Assembly: GCF_024978135.1 (NCBI RefSeq) | Contig: NZ_JANTEZ010000006.1 | Span: 163,915-227,914, forward strand | Direction of reading: 5' to 3' | Origin: Herbiconiux gentiana | GTDB taxonomy: Bacteria > Actinomycetota > Actinomycetes > Actinomycetales > Microbacteriaceae | Length of the DNA: 64,000 bases | Part shown: piece after piece, positions 16,435 through 25,300 of the stretch | Numbering within the stretch: the stretch's first letter is position 1 | Layout: every line of letters starts with the position of its first letter | Position numbers and translations under genes: made by a program | Notes under the pieces: model-generated | What the model saw: the letters and a program-made list of their open reading frames with translations, nothing else | Databases searched by the model: none | What the model was told of the DNA's origin: nothing

Positions 16435-17222
16435 CGGCCTGGGCGCAGCGCCCGCTCGGCGGCTGGCGCATCCTCGTCCCGCGCGGAGGCCCGTGGGGTC
16501 ACGGTGTCGCCGCTGACCTGCGGGCCGTCGGCGCGAAGCCGATCGTCGCGCCCATGATCAACTTCGCCCCCACCGAAGACGACGAGACGCTGCAGCAGGC
16601 GCTGCGGGCCCTCGCCGCCGGTCGGTTCGACTGGCTCACCATGACGAGCGCCACCACGGTCGACGTGCTCACCGCGCATCAGGCCGTGGTTCCGCCCGAG
16701 ACGCACATCGCCGCTGTGGGCGAGACCACGGCGGCCGCGCTGACGGCGGCCGGCTACAAGGTCGACCTGGTGCCGCCGGAGGACAACTCGGCCGCCGGCC
16801 TGCTGCGTGAGCTCAAGCGCTTCGAGCAGTTCGGGCCCGAACTGAAGGTGCTGACCCTGCGCAGCGACATCGCCAAGCCCGTGCTCACCGAGGGGCTGAT
16901 CGCGCGGGGTCACACGGTGGAGTCCGTGGTGGCGTACCGCACGGTCGGTGTGGCCGTCGATCCGCAGATCCGCACCGACGTCGCCGAGGGGTCGATCGAC
17001 GCGATCTTCGTGACCTCGGGGTCGGTGGCGGAGCAGGTGCAGCAGCAGCTCGGGCCGATCCCGTCGTCGACGCTCGTGGCGGCCATCGGCCCGCGCACGG
17101 CCGAAGACGCGCGGGCCTACGGCCTGCGCGTCGACGTGATCGCGAAGGGGCGCTCGGCCGAGTCGCTCATCAACGCGGTCATCGAGGTCGCGAAGCAGCG
17201 CGCCGACGCCGACGCCGACTGA
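16431..17222 (+). CDS. hemD: Uroporphyrinogen III synthase
   Basis: Cyclises hydroxymethylbilane with inversion of ring D to uroporphyrinogen III, the substrate of HemE. Protein of 263 residues, standard length for this divergent family. Recognisable parts are WRILVPRGG at the N-terminus, DWLTMTSATTVDVL (about 66-80) and a C-terminal DAIFVTSGSVAEQV / IGPRTAEDARAYGLRVDVIA region typical of the second lobe. Its ATG overlaps the hemC stop by 4 bp, so consecutive enzymes are coupled. A palindromic repeat lies just beyond the stop. Confidence 0.94.
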   Translation: MTAWAQRPLGGWRILVPRGGPWGHGVAADLRAVGAKPIVAPMINFAPTEDDETLQQALRALAAGRFDWLTMTSATTVDVLTAHQAVVPPETHIAAVGETTAAALTAAGYKVDLVPPEDNSAAGLLRELKRFEQFGPELKVLTLRSDIAKPVLTEGLIARGHTVESVVAYRTVGVAVDPQIRTDVAEGSIDAIFVTSGSVAEQVQQQLGPIPSSTLVAAIGPRTAEDARAYGLRVDVIAKGRSAESLINAVIEVAKQRADADAD

Positions 17223-17250
17223 CCCGCCCCCGCGCCGATCTCCCCGTCGG

Positions 17251-17300
17251 GGTCGCGCAAAGTCCCCTTCGCGGTCCAGCCCAGGTGCATTTGCGCGACC
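17251..17300. repeat. Palindromic repeat element, copy 1 (GGTCGCGCAAA arms, 28-nt loop)
   Basis: Perfect 11-bp arms GGTCGCGCAAA / TTTGCGCGACC separated by 28 nt, between hemD and the convergent alkB-like gene. A second copy with the same arms and the same loop length is at 37856-37911. It could work as a bidirectional terminator here, but its recurrence suggests a REP-like intergenic family. Confidence 0.65.
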
Positions 17301-17316
17301 AGGGTGACGCGGCGCG

Positions 17317-17964
17317 TCAGCGCGGCCAGTCGGGGCGGAACTGCACGCTGATGCGCGGGCCGACCGCCTGCTTCGTCTTGAGGATGGCGTGCTCGTGGGT
17401 GCGCTGGCAGCTGCCGCCCATGACGATGAGGTCGCCGTGCCCGACCGGGAAACGCAGCGTCTCACCCACCGCGCGGCCGTTCACCGGCTTCGGTCGCACC
17501 GACAGCGTGCGCGCGGCGCCCACCGAGAGGATCGCCACCATCGTGTCGCGGTCGATCGTGCGCCCGACGCGATCGCCGTGCCAGGCCACGCTGTCGTCGC
17601 CCGTGCGGTAGAAGCACAGCCCCGCCGTCTCGAACACCTGGCCCGGAGGGCGGCCGTAATGGTCGTTCAGCGCATCCTGTGCCCGGGTGAGCGCCAGATC
17701 GGGATAGACCGAGCCCACCCCGAAGCGCGACACCAGCCGCGGAACGTCGACCACCCGGTCGTACATCTCCCGCCGATCGGCCTGCCACGGCACGTCGAGG
17801 GCGAGCCGCTCGAACAGCGCGTCGGAGTTCGTGACCCACCCCGGCCGCAGGTCGACCCAGGCCCCGTCGCCGAGCATCGTGCGCTCGACCGCGCCGCCCA
17901 GCGGCTCGAGCCCGGGGTCGGCGTCGAGGTCGTCGAAGAGCGAGGTCTGGAAGTCGATGTTCAT
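17317..17964 (-). CDS. AlkB-like Fe(II)/2-oxoglutarate dioxygenase
   Basis: Oxidative dealkylation repair enzyme family acting on alkylated bases in DNA or RNA. Protein of 215 residues, the size of bacterial AlkB. Iron ligands are H129 and D131 in AWHGDR plus a distal histidine in the QRTHEHAI segment; R in GPRISVQFR near the C-terminus would hold 2-oxoglutarate. Preceding residues ETAGLCFYRTGDDSVAWH match the nucleotide-recognition region of the family. Sited on the minus strand inside the heme cluster, it is a separate unit: its -10 TAGGGT is 6 nt before the ATG and a LexA-type SOS box lies just upstream. This links it to DNA-damage control rather than to heme synthesis. Confidence 0.92.
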   Translation of the reverse strand: MNIDFQTSLFDDLDADPGLEPLGGAVERTMLGDGAWVDLRPGWVTNSDALFERLALDVPWQADRREMYDRVVDVPRLVSRFGVGSVYPDLALTRAQDALNDHYGRPPGQVFETAGLCFYRTGDDSVAWHGDRVGRTIDRDTMVAILSVGAARTLSVRPKPVNGRAVGETLRFPVGHGDLIVMGGSCQRTHEHAILKTKQAVGPRISVQFRPDWPR

Positions 17965-17970
17965 GCCTCC

Positions 17971-17976
17971 ACCCTA
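17971..17976 (-). promoter_or_regulatory. -10 hexamer TAGGGT for the alkB-like gene
   Basis: On the minus strand TAGGGT, then GGAGGC, then ATG at 17964. The GGAGG could double as a ribosome binding site, but it is too close for an ordinary leader. Confidence 0.5.
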
Positions 17977-17983
17977 TCGACAT

Positions 17984-17999
17984 TCGAACATCTGTTCTA
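17984..17999. promoter_or_regulatory. SOS box (LexA site) TCGAAC-ATCT-GTTCTA
   Basis: Fifteen of sixteen designed positions match the Gram-positive/actinobacterial LexA consensus TCGAAC-N4-GTTCGA (one mismatch, T for G, in the right arm; the N4 is free). It starts 7 bp upstream of the -10 of the alkB-like gene, where a bound repressor would block RNA polymerase. It also lies about 60 bp from the divergent hemB promoter. Confidence 0.7.
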
Positions 18000-18056
18000 G
18001 TCCCGCAGGACGCCCCGGCATCGCCCGCGCCCGGCATCGCCCCAGGCGCACCGATC

Positions 18057-18062
18057 TAAGCT
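18057..18062 (+). promoter_or_regulatory. -10 hexamer TAAGCT for hemB
   Basis: TAAGCT is followed by 7 nt (GGAGGTC) and the hemB ATG at 18070. The GGAGG is only 2 nt from the ATG, too near for normal use, so a leaderless start is likely. Confidence 0.45.
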
Positions 18063-18069
18063 GGAGGTC

Positions 18070-19065
18070 ATGACTTCCGGCTCCTTCCCCGAGATCCGAC
18101 CGCGCCGGCTGCGCGGCACTCCGGCGCTGCGCCGCCTGGTCGCCGAGACCCGCATCGACCCCGCCCAGCTCGTGCTGCCGCTGTTCGTGCGCGACGACAT
18201 CGACGCCCCCGTGCCGCTGAACTCCATGCCCGGCGTGCTGCAGCACACCTTCGAGAGTCTCCGCGGAGCAGTGACCGAAGCGGCCGAGGTCGGCCTCGGC
18301 GGTGTGATGCTCTTCGGTGTGCCCGCCGACGCCGACAAGGATGCGGTCGGCACCGCCGCCACCGACCCCGACGGCGTGCTCAACGCCGCCACACGCATCG
18401 TGGTCGAGGAGGCCGGCGACGCGCTCGTGGTGCAGACCGATCTCTGCCTCGACGAGTTCACCGACCACGGCCACTGCGGCGTGCTGGATGCCCGGGGAGC
18501 CGTCGACAACGACGCCACCCTCGTGCGCTACCGGGACATGGCCCTCGAGCAGGCCCGCGCGGGCAGCCACCTGCTCGGCCTCTCCGGAATGATGGACGGC
18601 CAGGTCGCGGCCGTGCGCGACGCGCTCGACGGCGAGGGCTTCCAGGACGTCGCGATCCTCGCCTACGCGGCGAAGTACGCTTCGGCGTTCTACGGCCCCT
18701 TCCGCGAGGCCGTCGGCTCGACGCTGCGCGGTGACCGCAAGAGCTACCAGCTCGATCCGGCGAACCGCCGCGAGGGCCTCCGCGAGGCCGTGCTCGACGT
18801 CGAGGAGGGCGCCGACATCGTCATGGTCAAGCCCGCCCTGAGCTACCTCGACCTGGTGGCCGACGTCTCCGCCGCGGTGCCCGTGCCGGTCTGGGCGTAC
18901 CAGGTGTCGGGGGAGTACGCCATGATCGAGGCGGCGGCCGCCAACGGCTGGATCGACCGGGAGCGGGCGATCCTCGAGTCGCTCACGAGCATCCGTCGAG
19001 CCGGCGCCGAGGCCGTGCTCACCTACTGGGCGGTCGAGGTCGCCCGAAGCCTGAAGGGCCTGTGA
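18070..19065 (+). CDS. hemB: Delta-aminolevulinic acid dehydratase (porphobilinogen synthase)
   Basis: Condenses two 5-aminolevulinate molecules to porphobilinogen. Protein of 331 residues. The two Schiff-base lysines are K202 ([12 protein letters not shown]) and K254 (MVKPALSY). The metal-binding stretch [14 protein letters not shown] (about residues 124-137) keeps cysteines like zinc-type enzymes. Substrate-binding Arg and Ser/Tyr motifs near the C-terminus ([10 protein letters not shown]) are present. It has its own promoter, divergent from the alkB-like gene, and its TGA shares a base with the hemL ATG (TGATG), so hemB and hemL form a two-gene operon separated from hemC-hemD. Confidence 0.97.
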   Translation: MTSGSFPEIRPRRLRGTPALRRLVAETRIDPAQLVLPLFVRDDIDAPVPLNSMPGVLQHTFESLRGAVTEAAEVGLGGVMLFGVPADADKDAVGTAATDPDGVLNAATRIVVEEAGDALVVQTDLCLDEFTDHGHCGVLDARGAVDNDATLVRYRDMALEQARAGSHLLGLSGMMDGQVAAVRDALDGEGFQDVAILAYAAKYASAFYGPFREAVGSTLRGDRKSYQLDPANRREGLREAVLDVEEGADIVMVKPALSYLDLVADVSAAVPVPVWAYQVSGEYAMIEAAAANGWIDRERAILESLTSIRRAGAEAVLTYWAVEVARSLKGL

Positions 19066-20411
19066 TGACCAGCAACGCCACCGAGTTCGCCCGCGCCCAG
19101 CGCTCCATCCCGGGCGGCGTGAACTCCCCGGTGCGCGCCTTCCGCTCGGTCGGCGGCACCCCGCGCTTCATGGTGTCGGCGAAGGGCCCCTACATCACCG
19201 ACTCCGAGGGCCGCGAGTACGTCGACCTGGTCTGCTCCTGGGGCCCCGCGGTGCTCGGGCACGCGCATCCCGAGGTCGTCAGGGCGGTTCAGGATGCGGC
19301 GGCCCGCGGTCTCTCGTTCGGAGCCACCACCCCGGCCGAGACCGACCTGGCCGAACTCGTGCGCGCCCGCGTCATCGCCGGTGGTGTCGCCCCGATCGAG
19401 AAGCTGCGGCTCGTCTCGACCGGAACCGAGGCGACCATGACCGCCATCCGCCTCGCCCGCGGGTTCACCGGCCGCGACGTGCTGATCAAGTTCGCCGGCC
19501 ACTACCACGGCCACTCCGACCCGTTGCTGGCCGAGGCCGGCTCCGGGCTCGCCACCCTCGCCCTGCCCGCCTCGGCCGGGGTGCCGGCCGCGACAGCCGC
19601 GCTCACCATCGTGCTGCCGTACAACGACCTCGATGCGGTGCGCGCGGCCTTCGCCGAGTTCGGCCAGCAGGTCGCCGCGATCATCGTCGAGGCGGCTCCC
19701 GCGAACATGGGCGTCGTTCCTCCCGCGCCGGGCTTCAACGCGGCGCTCGCCGACATCGCGCACGAGAACGGTGCGCTGCTGATCGTCGACGAGGTGCTCA
19801 CGGGGTTCCGCGTCGGGGCCGCCGGCTGGTGGGGGCTCGAGAACTCCGCCGGGCCCGATGGAGCGGTCGCGCATCCGTACACCCCCGACCTCGTCACCTT
19901 CGGCAAGGTCGTCGGCGGCGGTATGCCGCTCGCGGCGCTCGGCGGGCGGGCCGACGTGATGGACCACCTCGCCCCGCTCGGCCCGGTCTACCAGGCCGGC
20001 ACGCTCTCGGGGAACCCGATCGCGGTCGCCGCGGGTCTCACCACGCTGCGCCTGGCCGACGCGGCGGTCTACGAGACGCTCGACGCCGTCTCGACGACCA
20101 TCTCCGACGCCGTCTCGGCCGCCTTCTCCGAGGCCGGGGTCGCGCACAGCCTGCAGCGGGCGGGCAGCCTGTTCAGCTTCACCTTCGGCTCCGACGTCGC
20201 CCCGCGCGACTACGCCGACGTGCAGCGTCAGGAGGGCTTCCGCTACGCGCCCTTCTTCCACAGCATGCTCGACGCGGGCGTCTCGCTGCCGCCGTCGGTC
20301 TACGAGGCCTGGTTCGTCTCGGCCGCGCACGACGACCGGGCGATCGGCCGCATCCTGGATGCCCTGCCCGCCGCCGCGCGGGCGGCCGCCGCTGCGACGC
20401 CGGCCGCCTGA
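19065..20411 (+). CDS. hemL: Glutamate-1-semialdehyde 2,1-aminomutase
   Basis: PLP enzyme converting glutamate-1-semialdehyde from HemA into 5-aminolevulinate for HemB. Protein of 448 residues from the ATG at 19065; a GTG one codon upstream would give a 4-bp overlap instead. The opening [24 protein letters not shown] is the family signature. The PLP lysine is K281 in [12 protein letters not shown], with the metal/cofactor aspartate in [14 protein letters not shown]. Short Ala-rich C-terminal tail. Located directly behind hemB, it completes the precursor branch of the pathway. Confidence 0.96.
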   Translation: MTSNATEFARAQRSIPGGVNSPVRAFRSVGGTPRFMVSAKGPYITDSEGREYVDLVCSWGPAVLGHAHPEVVRAVQDAAARGLSFGATTPAETDLAELVRARVIAGGVAPIEKLRLVSTGTEATMTAIRLARGFTGRDVLIKFAGHYHGHSDPLLAEAGSGLATLALPASAGVPAATAALTIVLPYNDLDAVRAAFAEFGQQVAAIIVEAAPANMGVVPPAPGFNAALADIAHENGALLIVDEVLTGFRVGAAGWWGLENSAGPDGAVAHPYTPDLVTFGKVVGGGMPLAALGGRADVMDHLAPLGPVYQAGTLSGNPIAVAAGLTTLRLADAAVYETLDAVSTTISDAVSAAFSEAGVAHSLQRAGSLFSFTFGSDVAPRDYADVQRQEGFRYAPFFHSMLDAGVSLPPSVYEAWFVSAAHDDRAIGRILDALPAAARAAAAATPAA

Positions 20412-20492
20412 TCGCGATGATCTCTCGAATCGTTACCCCCGACTCGGCGCAGGGCCTCCCGCTCGCCGGGTCGCCCACGGCAGGATAGACGC

Positions 20493-20867
20493 ATGGCCGT
20501 TCTCTTCGTCCACACCGATCGCCTCGAGATCCGTCTCACCCGGGCCGAGAAGGTGCTGTCGTTCCGCCGCACCGACATCGTGGTGCCGCTCGACAGCATC
20601 CGCTCGGCCGCGCTCACCGACGACCCGTGGGTGTGGGTACGGGGCATCCGCGCGCCCGGGGCGGCCGTGCCGTTGACGCTGGCGGTCGGCACCTGGAAGT
20701 TCCACGACGGCAAGGACTTCCTGCTCGTCAAGGGCACACGCACCTCGGTGGTGATCGACCTCGAGGGCCAGGAGTTCTCGCGGATCATCGTGACGACCTC
20801 CCACTCGATCCAGCTGCTGCGCGCGCTGCGGCTGCCGCCGCTGGAAGGCACCGAGATCATCGAGTAG
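20493..20867 (+). CDS. Conserved hypothetical protein, possibly PH-like
   Basis: Protein of 124 residues without signal or membrane segment. The alternation of short beta strands (VHTDRLEIRLTRAEKVLSF, DIVVPLDSIRSAALTDD, TSVVIDLE) and a C-terminal helix resembles small bacterial PH-like domains found in Actinobacteria. That is a visual impression, not a firm match. It sits 81 bp after hemL with a weak CAGGAT hexamer 6 nt before the ATG, and ends 2 bp from the convergent MDR gene. Function unknown. Confidence 0.6.
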   Translation: MAVLFVHTDRLEIRLTRAEKVLSFRRTDIVVPLDSIRSAALTDDPWVWVRGIRAPGAAVPLTLAVGTWKFHDGKDFLLVKGTRTSVVIDLEGQEFSRIIVTTSHSIQLLRALRLPPLEGTEIIE

Positions 20868-20869
20868 GG

Positions 20870-21877
20870 CTAGGCGCCCACGCGCACCACCGTGCGCCCC
20901 CGCACCTCGCCCGCGAGGATGCGCTCGGCCACCGCCGGCACGTCCTCGAACCCGACCGTCGTGGTCAGCGAATCGAGCAGCTCCAGGTCGAGCTCCTCGG
21001 CCAGCGCCGCCCACGCCCGCTCCCGCAGCGCCCGCGGCGCCTCCACCGAATTCGCCCCGGTGAGCGTCACCGAGCGCAGGATGAACGGCAGCACCGTCGT
21101 CGGCAGGTCGGAGCCCTGCGCCAGACCGCAGGCCACCACGGTTCCGCCGTACCGGGTCTGCGCGAGCACGGTCGCCAGGGTGCGGCTGCCCACGCTGTCG
21201 ACGGCGCCCGCCCAGGTGGCCTTCTGCAGCGGCCCGCCCTCGTCGTCGGCCAGCACCGAGCGGTCGATCACCCGAGCGGCGCCGAGCCGGCGCAGGTAGT
21301 CGCCCTCGGCCTCGGCGCGACCGCTCGACGCGACCACCGAGTAGCCGCGGCCGGCGAGCAGGGCGATCGCGATCGACCCGACCCCGCCGGCGGCGCCCGT
21401 GACGAGCACCTCCCCGTCATCCGGTTCGACCCCGGCGTCGGCGAGGGCGAGCACGGCGAGCATGCTCGTGAAGCCCGCGGTGCCGATCGCGGCGGCCTGC
21501 TCGGGGGTGAGGCCCTCGGGCAGGGGCAGCAGAGCATCCGCCCGCACCCGCGCGTGCTCGGCCAGCCCGCCGTGCCGCGTCTCGCCGAGACCGTCGCCGT
21601 TCAGCAGCACGACGTCACCGATCGAGAAGGCGGATGCGCGTGAGGCCGTCACCCGCCCGACCACGTCGATGCCCGGCACGAGCGGGTACCGGCGCACGAT
21701 GCCGGGGCGACCGGTGAGGGCCATGCCGTCCTTGTAGTTGACGCTCGTCGCGAGCACCTCGAGGTCGACGGTGCCGGTGGTATCCGCGCTCTCGTCGTCG
21801 CCGAAGATCTCGCTCAGGTCGCGGTCGACGAGTTCGGCCGCCGCACCCTTCTCGGTCACCAGGTAGGCACGGGACAT
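20870..21877 (-). CDS. MDR-family oxidoreductase, AcuI/YhdH type (acrylyl-CoA reductase-like)
   Basis: Zinc-free medium-chain reductase of 335 residues. YKDGMALTGRPGIVRRYPLVPGIDVVG (residues about 49-75) is diagnostic of the YhdH/AcuI group, which reduces acrylyl-CoA to propionyl-CoA with NADPH. The nucleotide-binding motif VLVTGAAGGVGSIAIALL lies near residues 150-167, and residues such as SSGRAEAEGDYLRRLGA follow. The ATG at 21877 is preceded by a strong GAGGAGG at 21881-21889. It stands alone, convergent with the hypothetical gene. A general NADPH:quinone reductase activity cannot be excluded. Confidence 0.88.
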   Translation of the reverse strand: MSRAYLVTEKGAAAELVDRDLSEIFGDDESADTTGTVDLEVLATSVNYKDGMALTGRPGIVRRYPLVPGIDVVGRVTASRASAFSIGDVVLLNGDGLGETRHGGLAEHARVRADALLPLPEGLTPEQAAAIGTAGFTSMLAVLALADAGVEPDDGEVLVTGAAGGVGSIAIALLAGRGYSVVASSGRAEAEGDYLRRLGAARVIDRSVLADDEGGPLQKATWAGAVDSVGSRTLATVLAQTRYGGTVVACGLAQGSDLPTTVLPFILRSVTLTGANSVEAPRALRERAWAALAEELDLELLDSLTTTVGFEDVPAVAERILAGEVRGRTVVRVGA

Positions 21878-21957
21878 GATTCCTCCTCGAATCGGGTGAT
21901 GATGGGTCGGGATGATGCGTCGGGACGATGGGCCGGGACGCAGTGGCGTCATCCGGG

Positions 21958-22764
21958 TCAGGAGACGTCGCGCCGCCAGCTGGTGGCAAAGCCGATCAGC
22001 GTGGCCACCGCGGCGATGGCGGCGAGCACCAGGCCGCCCTGCCACCACTCCAGGGCCACCCCGCCGCCGCCCGACATGGCGGTGTAGATGCTCGACCCCA
22101 CGAGCGCGTCACTCGCCGAGCCAGGCAGGAACTGCCCGATCTGCGCCGACCAGTCGGTGATGCCGGAGCCCAGCCGCAGCAGCGGCTCGACGAACTGGGT
22201 GAACGCCAGCACGATCACGATCGCCGCGACCTGACTGGGCACGAGCGTGCCGAGGCCCACGCCGATCGCGGCCCAGAGCGCCATGGCCAGCAGCGAGCGG
22301 CCGACGAAGGCCCAGGTGGCGGGGTCGGAGAGCAGAGGGTCGATGCCGAAGCCCGCGAGCACCGCGGCACCCGCACCCATCGACGCCAGCAGGGCGAGCA
22401 CGCCGAAGCCGGCGCCCGCGAGGAACAGCGTGATCAGCTTCGCCGCGAGCACCACCCCACGTCGCGGGGTCGCGAGGAAGGTGGGCGTCAGCGACTGGAA
22501 GCGGAACTCGCTCGTGACCGCCAGCGCCCCGAACAGCACCGGGAAGACGTAGCCGACCGAGGTGGCGAAGCCGTAGATGAGCAGCGGGATCTGCGCGTCG
22601 GGCAGCACCGGGCCGTTCGTGTTGGTGCCGAGCCCGCCGAAGATCGCACCGAGCCCGCCGGCGCAGATGCCGACGTAGCCGACCATGATGAGGGCCAGCA
22701 CCCACCAGAGCCGGGTGCTGGTGATCTTGGTGGTCTCCGACCGCACCGCGTGGACGAGGCTCAC
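21958..22764 (-). CDS. ABC-2 type transporter permease
   Basis: Protein of 268 residues with six hydrophobic segments (about residues 20-45, 60-85, 103-135, 150-175, 180-205 and 235-260), the layout of ABC-2 permeases. The N-terminus SLVHAVRSETTKITSTRLWWVLALIM is characteristic of actinobacterial members of the ABC-2 family next to CcmA/BcrA-type ATPases. The GTG start at 22764 overlaps the ATPase stop (GTGA), so the two subunits are translationally coupled. It likely exports a lipid or peptide, or protects against an antibiotic; the substrate is unknown. Confidence 0.9.
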   Translation of the reverse strand: MSLVHAVRSETTKITSTRLWWVLALIMVGYVGICAGGLGAIFGGLGTNTNGPVLPDAQIPLLIYGFATSVGYVFPVLFGALAVTSEFRFQSLTPTFLATPRRGVVLAAKLITLFLAGAGFGVLALLASMGAGAAVLAGFGIDPLLSDPATWAFVGRSLLAMALWAAIGVGLGTLVPSQVAAIVIVLAFTQFVEPLLRLGSGITDWSAQIGQFLPGSASDALVGSSIYTAMSGGGGVALEWWQGGLVLAAIAAVATLIGFATSWRRDVS

Positions 22765-23663
22765 AGCGCACCCTCCTCGCCGACGAGGGTGAGGAAGCTC
22801 TCCTCGAGACCCGTGCGCTTCTGCGACAGCCCGGTCAAGGGGATGCCCGCGTCGAACGCGAGCCGCCCGATCTCCCCCGCCTCGGCGTTGTCGACCAGTA
22901 CCCCCGAGCGCAGGTTCGAGACGGTGTAGCCGGCCCCGCGGATGATCTCGGCGAGTCGGTCGCGGTCGTCGGCGTTCACCTGCACCTGCTTCGTGTCGGA
23001 GGTGTCGAGGGTCGACAGCTCGCCGCGGTGCACCAGGGTGCCGTGGGAGATGATGACGACCTCGTCGACGGTCTGCTGCACCTCGCTGAGGAGGTGGGAG
23101 CTGATCAGCACGGTGCGGCCCTCGGCGGCCATGGCGCGAAGGAGCAGCCGGATCCACTTGATGCCCTCGGGGTCGAGGCCGTTGATCGGCTCGTCGAGCA
23201 CGAGCACCCCCGGGTCGCCGAGCAGCGCGAAGGCGAGTCCGAGGCGCTGGCGCATGCCGAGGGAGTAGCCGCCGACCCGGCGGTTCGCGTAGCCGGCGAG
23301 CCCGACCTTTTCGAGCGCCGCATCCGGAGCCGTCTTCGGCAGGCCGGCGGCCTGGGCGTACACGGCCAGGTGGTTGCGGGCCGAGCGGCCGGGGTGGAAG
23401 CTGGCGGCCTCGAGCGAGGCGCCGACGGTGGAGAGCGGGGAGTCGAGCTGCGCGTAGGCGGTGCCGCCGAAGCTCGCGCTGCCCGAGCTCGGCTGCACGA
23501 GACCGAGCAGCATTCGGAGCGTGGTGGTCTTGCCGGCACCGTTCGGCCCGAGGAACCCGGTGACCTGGCCTGGTTCGACGGTGAAGGAGAGGTCGGAGAC
23601 CGCAGCCACCTGCCCGAACTGCTTCGTGAGGCCTGAGAATTCGATGGGTACGCCGGTGGGCAT
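22761..23663 (-). CDS. ABC transporter ATP-binding protein (CcmA/BcrA-like)
   Basis: Protein of 300 residues. Walker A GPNGAGKTTT (about 39-48), ABC signature YSLGMRQRLGLA (about 133-144) and Walker B VLVLDEPINGLDPEG (about 152-166) are intact, followed by an H-loop histidine in LISSHLLSE. The last 80 residues form the C-terminal domain common in drug- or lantibiotic-export ATPases. GGACAGG lies ahead of the ATG, and a TAGGCT hexamer at 23720-23725 (minus strand) could start a short leader. It is transcribed first, followed by its permease. Confidence 0.93.
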   Translation of the reverse strand: MPTGVPIEFSGLTKQFGQVAAVSDLSFTVEPGQVTGFLGPNGAGKTTTLRMLLGLVQPSSGSASFGGTAYAQLDSPLSTVGASLEAASFHPGRSARNHLAVYAQAAGLPKTAPDAALEKVGLAGYANRRVGGYSLGMRQRLGLAFALLGDPGVLVLDEPINGLDPEGIKWIRLLLRAMAAEGRTVLISSHLLSEVQQTVDEVVIISHGTLVHRGELSTLDTSDTKQVQVNADDRDRLAEIIRGAGYTVSNLRSGVLVDNAEAGEIGRLAFDAGIPLTGLSQKRTGLEESFLTLVGEEGAL

Positions 23664-23798
23664 GGATGCCTGTCCTGTCGGTGTCCGGAAGGGGAACGCG
23701 CGGCCGCCACCGCCCGTCCAGCCTAGGGTGGCGCTCGCGGCTTGTCACAGGAAACCCGGAATCCCTGAGAGAATCCCAGAGACGAAAGGACGCTGTGG

Positions 23799-25247
23799 AT
23801 GGCTCCACGGGACGCCGACGCGGCTGAGCGCGAGCTCGAGGACTCCTCCCTCGCCGAGCACATCCGTCGCCGCACTCTGCGCGCCTCGGTGGGGCTCGTC
23901 GTCGACAGCGTGTTCTTCTTCGTCGGCACCGTCTCGATCGGCTGGCTGGCCTTCCTCGTCATCACCGAGTCGTTCGCCCGGGGCTGGCAGCAGCTCTGGT
24001 TCCTGCTCGTGTTCTGGGTGGTCGTGGCCTACCTGCTGCTGCCGCGGGTGCACAGCATCCTGACCCTGTTCTACGTGCCCGACTACTTCATCGGGCGGGC
24101 CCGCACGCGCGAGGGGCTGCTCGGCGACCCGGTGAACGTGGCGCTCCGCGGCAGCGAGGAGCAGATCCACGAGGCGATGATCCGTGCGGGCTGGCACCGG
24201 GCCGACGACATGGGCATCACCTCGGCGCTGCGCACCGTGCGCGGCACCCTGCTGAACCGCAGCTACCCGGGCGCGCCCGTCTCGCGCCTGTACCTGTTCG
24301 GCACGGTGCAGGCCTTCACCTACCAGCAGGAGGTCGAGGGCACGCCGTCGAAGCGCCACCACGTGCGCTTCTGGCGCTGCCCGGCCGGCTGGCTGCTCCC
24401 CGGCGGTCACGAGGCCGACTGGCTGGCGGCCGGCACCTACGACCGAAGCATCGGCATCTCGTTCTTCACGCTGCAGGTCACGCACCGCATCGACAAGGAG
24501 ACCGACAAGGAGCGCGACCACATCGTCTCGACCCTCGTCGAGGGCAACCCGGCGGTGTCGGTCGAGCTGATCCGCAACTTCTCCACCGGCTACCACCACG
24601 TCAACGGCGGCGGCGACGCCATCGTCACCGACGGCGACCTGCCCGTGGTCGACCTGACCGAGGTGCCCGTGCCGTCGGCGACCGAGGCCGGCAGCGACGG
24701 CCTGCCGCACGCCGAGAAGCCGGTGGCGCCGAGCCCCGCCGCCGTGTTCTCGGAGTCGCCGATCGCCGGCAGCGGGCGCCCCGCCTCGATCTATCTGGGT
24801 GTGCTGCTGATGGCCGCGCGGGTCGTGGCGGCACTGATCGCCGTGATCGTCGTAGCCTTCTCCATCGGCGACGGGCAGATCGACTTCCGCACCCTCACCG
24901 GAGCGCTCACGCCGGCCGACTCGGCCTACCTGTCGTCGCTCGTGGCCGCCGTGTTCGTGGCCCTGGCGCTGGTCATCAGCGCGCTCTATTCGGTGCTGGC
25001 GTTCCTGATCTTCCACGGCCACAACTGGGCACGCTTCACGGCGATGGGGCTGGGGTCGGTCGCCATCCTGATCACCGCCGTCGACTTCTTCGGCGGTGGG
25101 CCGCAGATCACCCTGCAGACGAACCTGGTGGGGCTGTCGTTCGACGTGCTGGTGCTGCTGGCGCTGTCGGGCACGGATGCGCGGCGGTTCTCGCACCGTC
25201 GGGCACTCGAACGGCGCGAGGCGCGCGCGGCGCGGCGCGGCCGCTGA
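23799..25247 (+). CDS. LssY C-terminal domain membrane protein
   Basis: Protein of 482 residues. Two transmembrane helices near residues 30-85 precede a soluble domain (about 100-270) containing RSYPGAPVSRLYLFGTVQAF and a KRHHVRFWRC segment, the marks of the LssY_C domain. Two or three further transmembrane helices span about 330-460, followed by an Arg-rich cytoplasmic end. LssY_C domains accompany PAP2 phosphatases and type I secretion loci, but no biochemical role is established. The ATG at 23799 follows AAAGGA with 8 nt spacing; it is divergent from the ABC exporter. Confidence 0.8.
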   Translation: MAPRDADAAERELEDSSLAEHIRRRTLRASVGLVVDSVFFFVGTVSIGWLAFLVITESFARGWQQLWFLLVFWVVVAYLLLPRVHSILTLFYVPDYFIGRARTREGLLGDPVNVALRGSEEQIHEAMIRAGWHRADDMGITSALRTVRGTLLNRSYPGAPVSRLYLFGTVQAFTYQQEVEGTPSKRHHVRFWRCPAGWLLPGGHEADWLAAGTYDRSIGISFFTLQVTHRIDKETDKERDHIVSTLVEGNPAVSVELIRNFSTGYHHVNGGGDAIVTDGDLPVVDLTEVPVPSATEAGSDGLPHAEKPVAPSPAAVFSESPIAGSGRPASIYLGVLLMAARVVAALIAVIVVAFSIGDGQIDFRTLTGALTPADSAYLSSLVAAVFVALALVISALYSVLAFLIFHGHNWARFTAMGLGSVAILITAVDFFGGGPQITLQTNLVGLSFDVLVLLALSGTDARRFSHRRALERREARAARRGR

Positions 25248-25300
25248 GGCTCAGGTGCGAGCCCGGCCTCTCCGGCACGGTCGCGCCGCCGAGCGACGGC

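Noticed and set aside
17223..17316. Classical Rho-independent terminator after hemD
   Set aside because: The inverted repeat has a 28-nt loop and no T-tract, and recurs elsewhere; it is better described as a repeat element.
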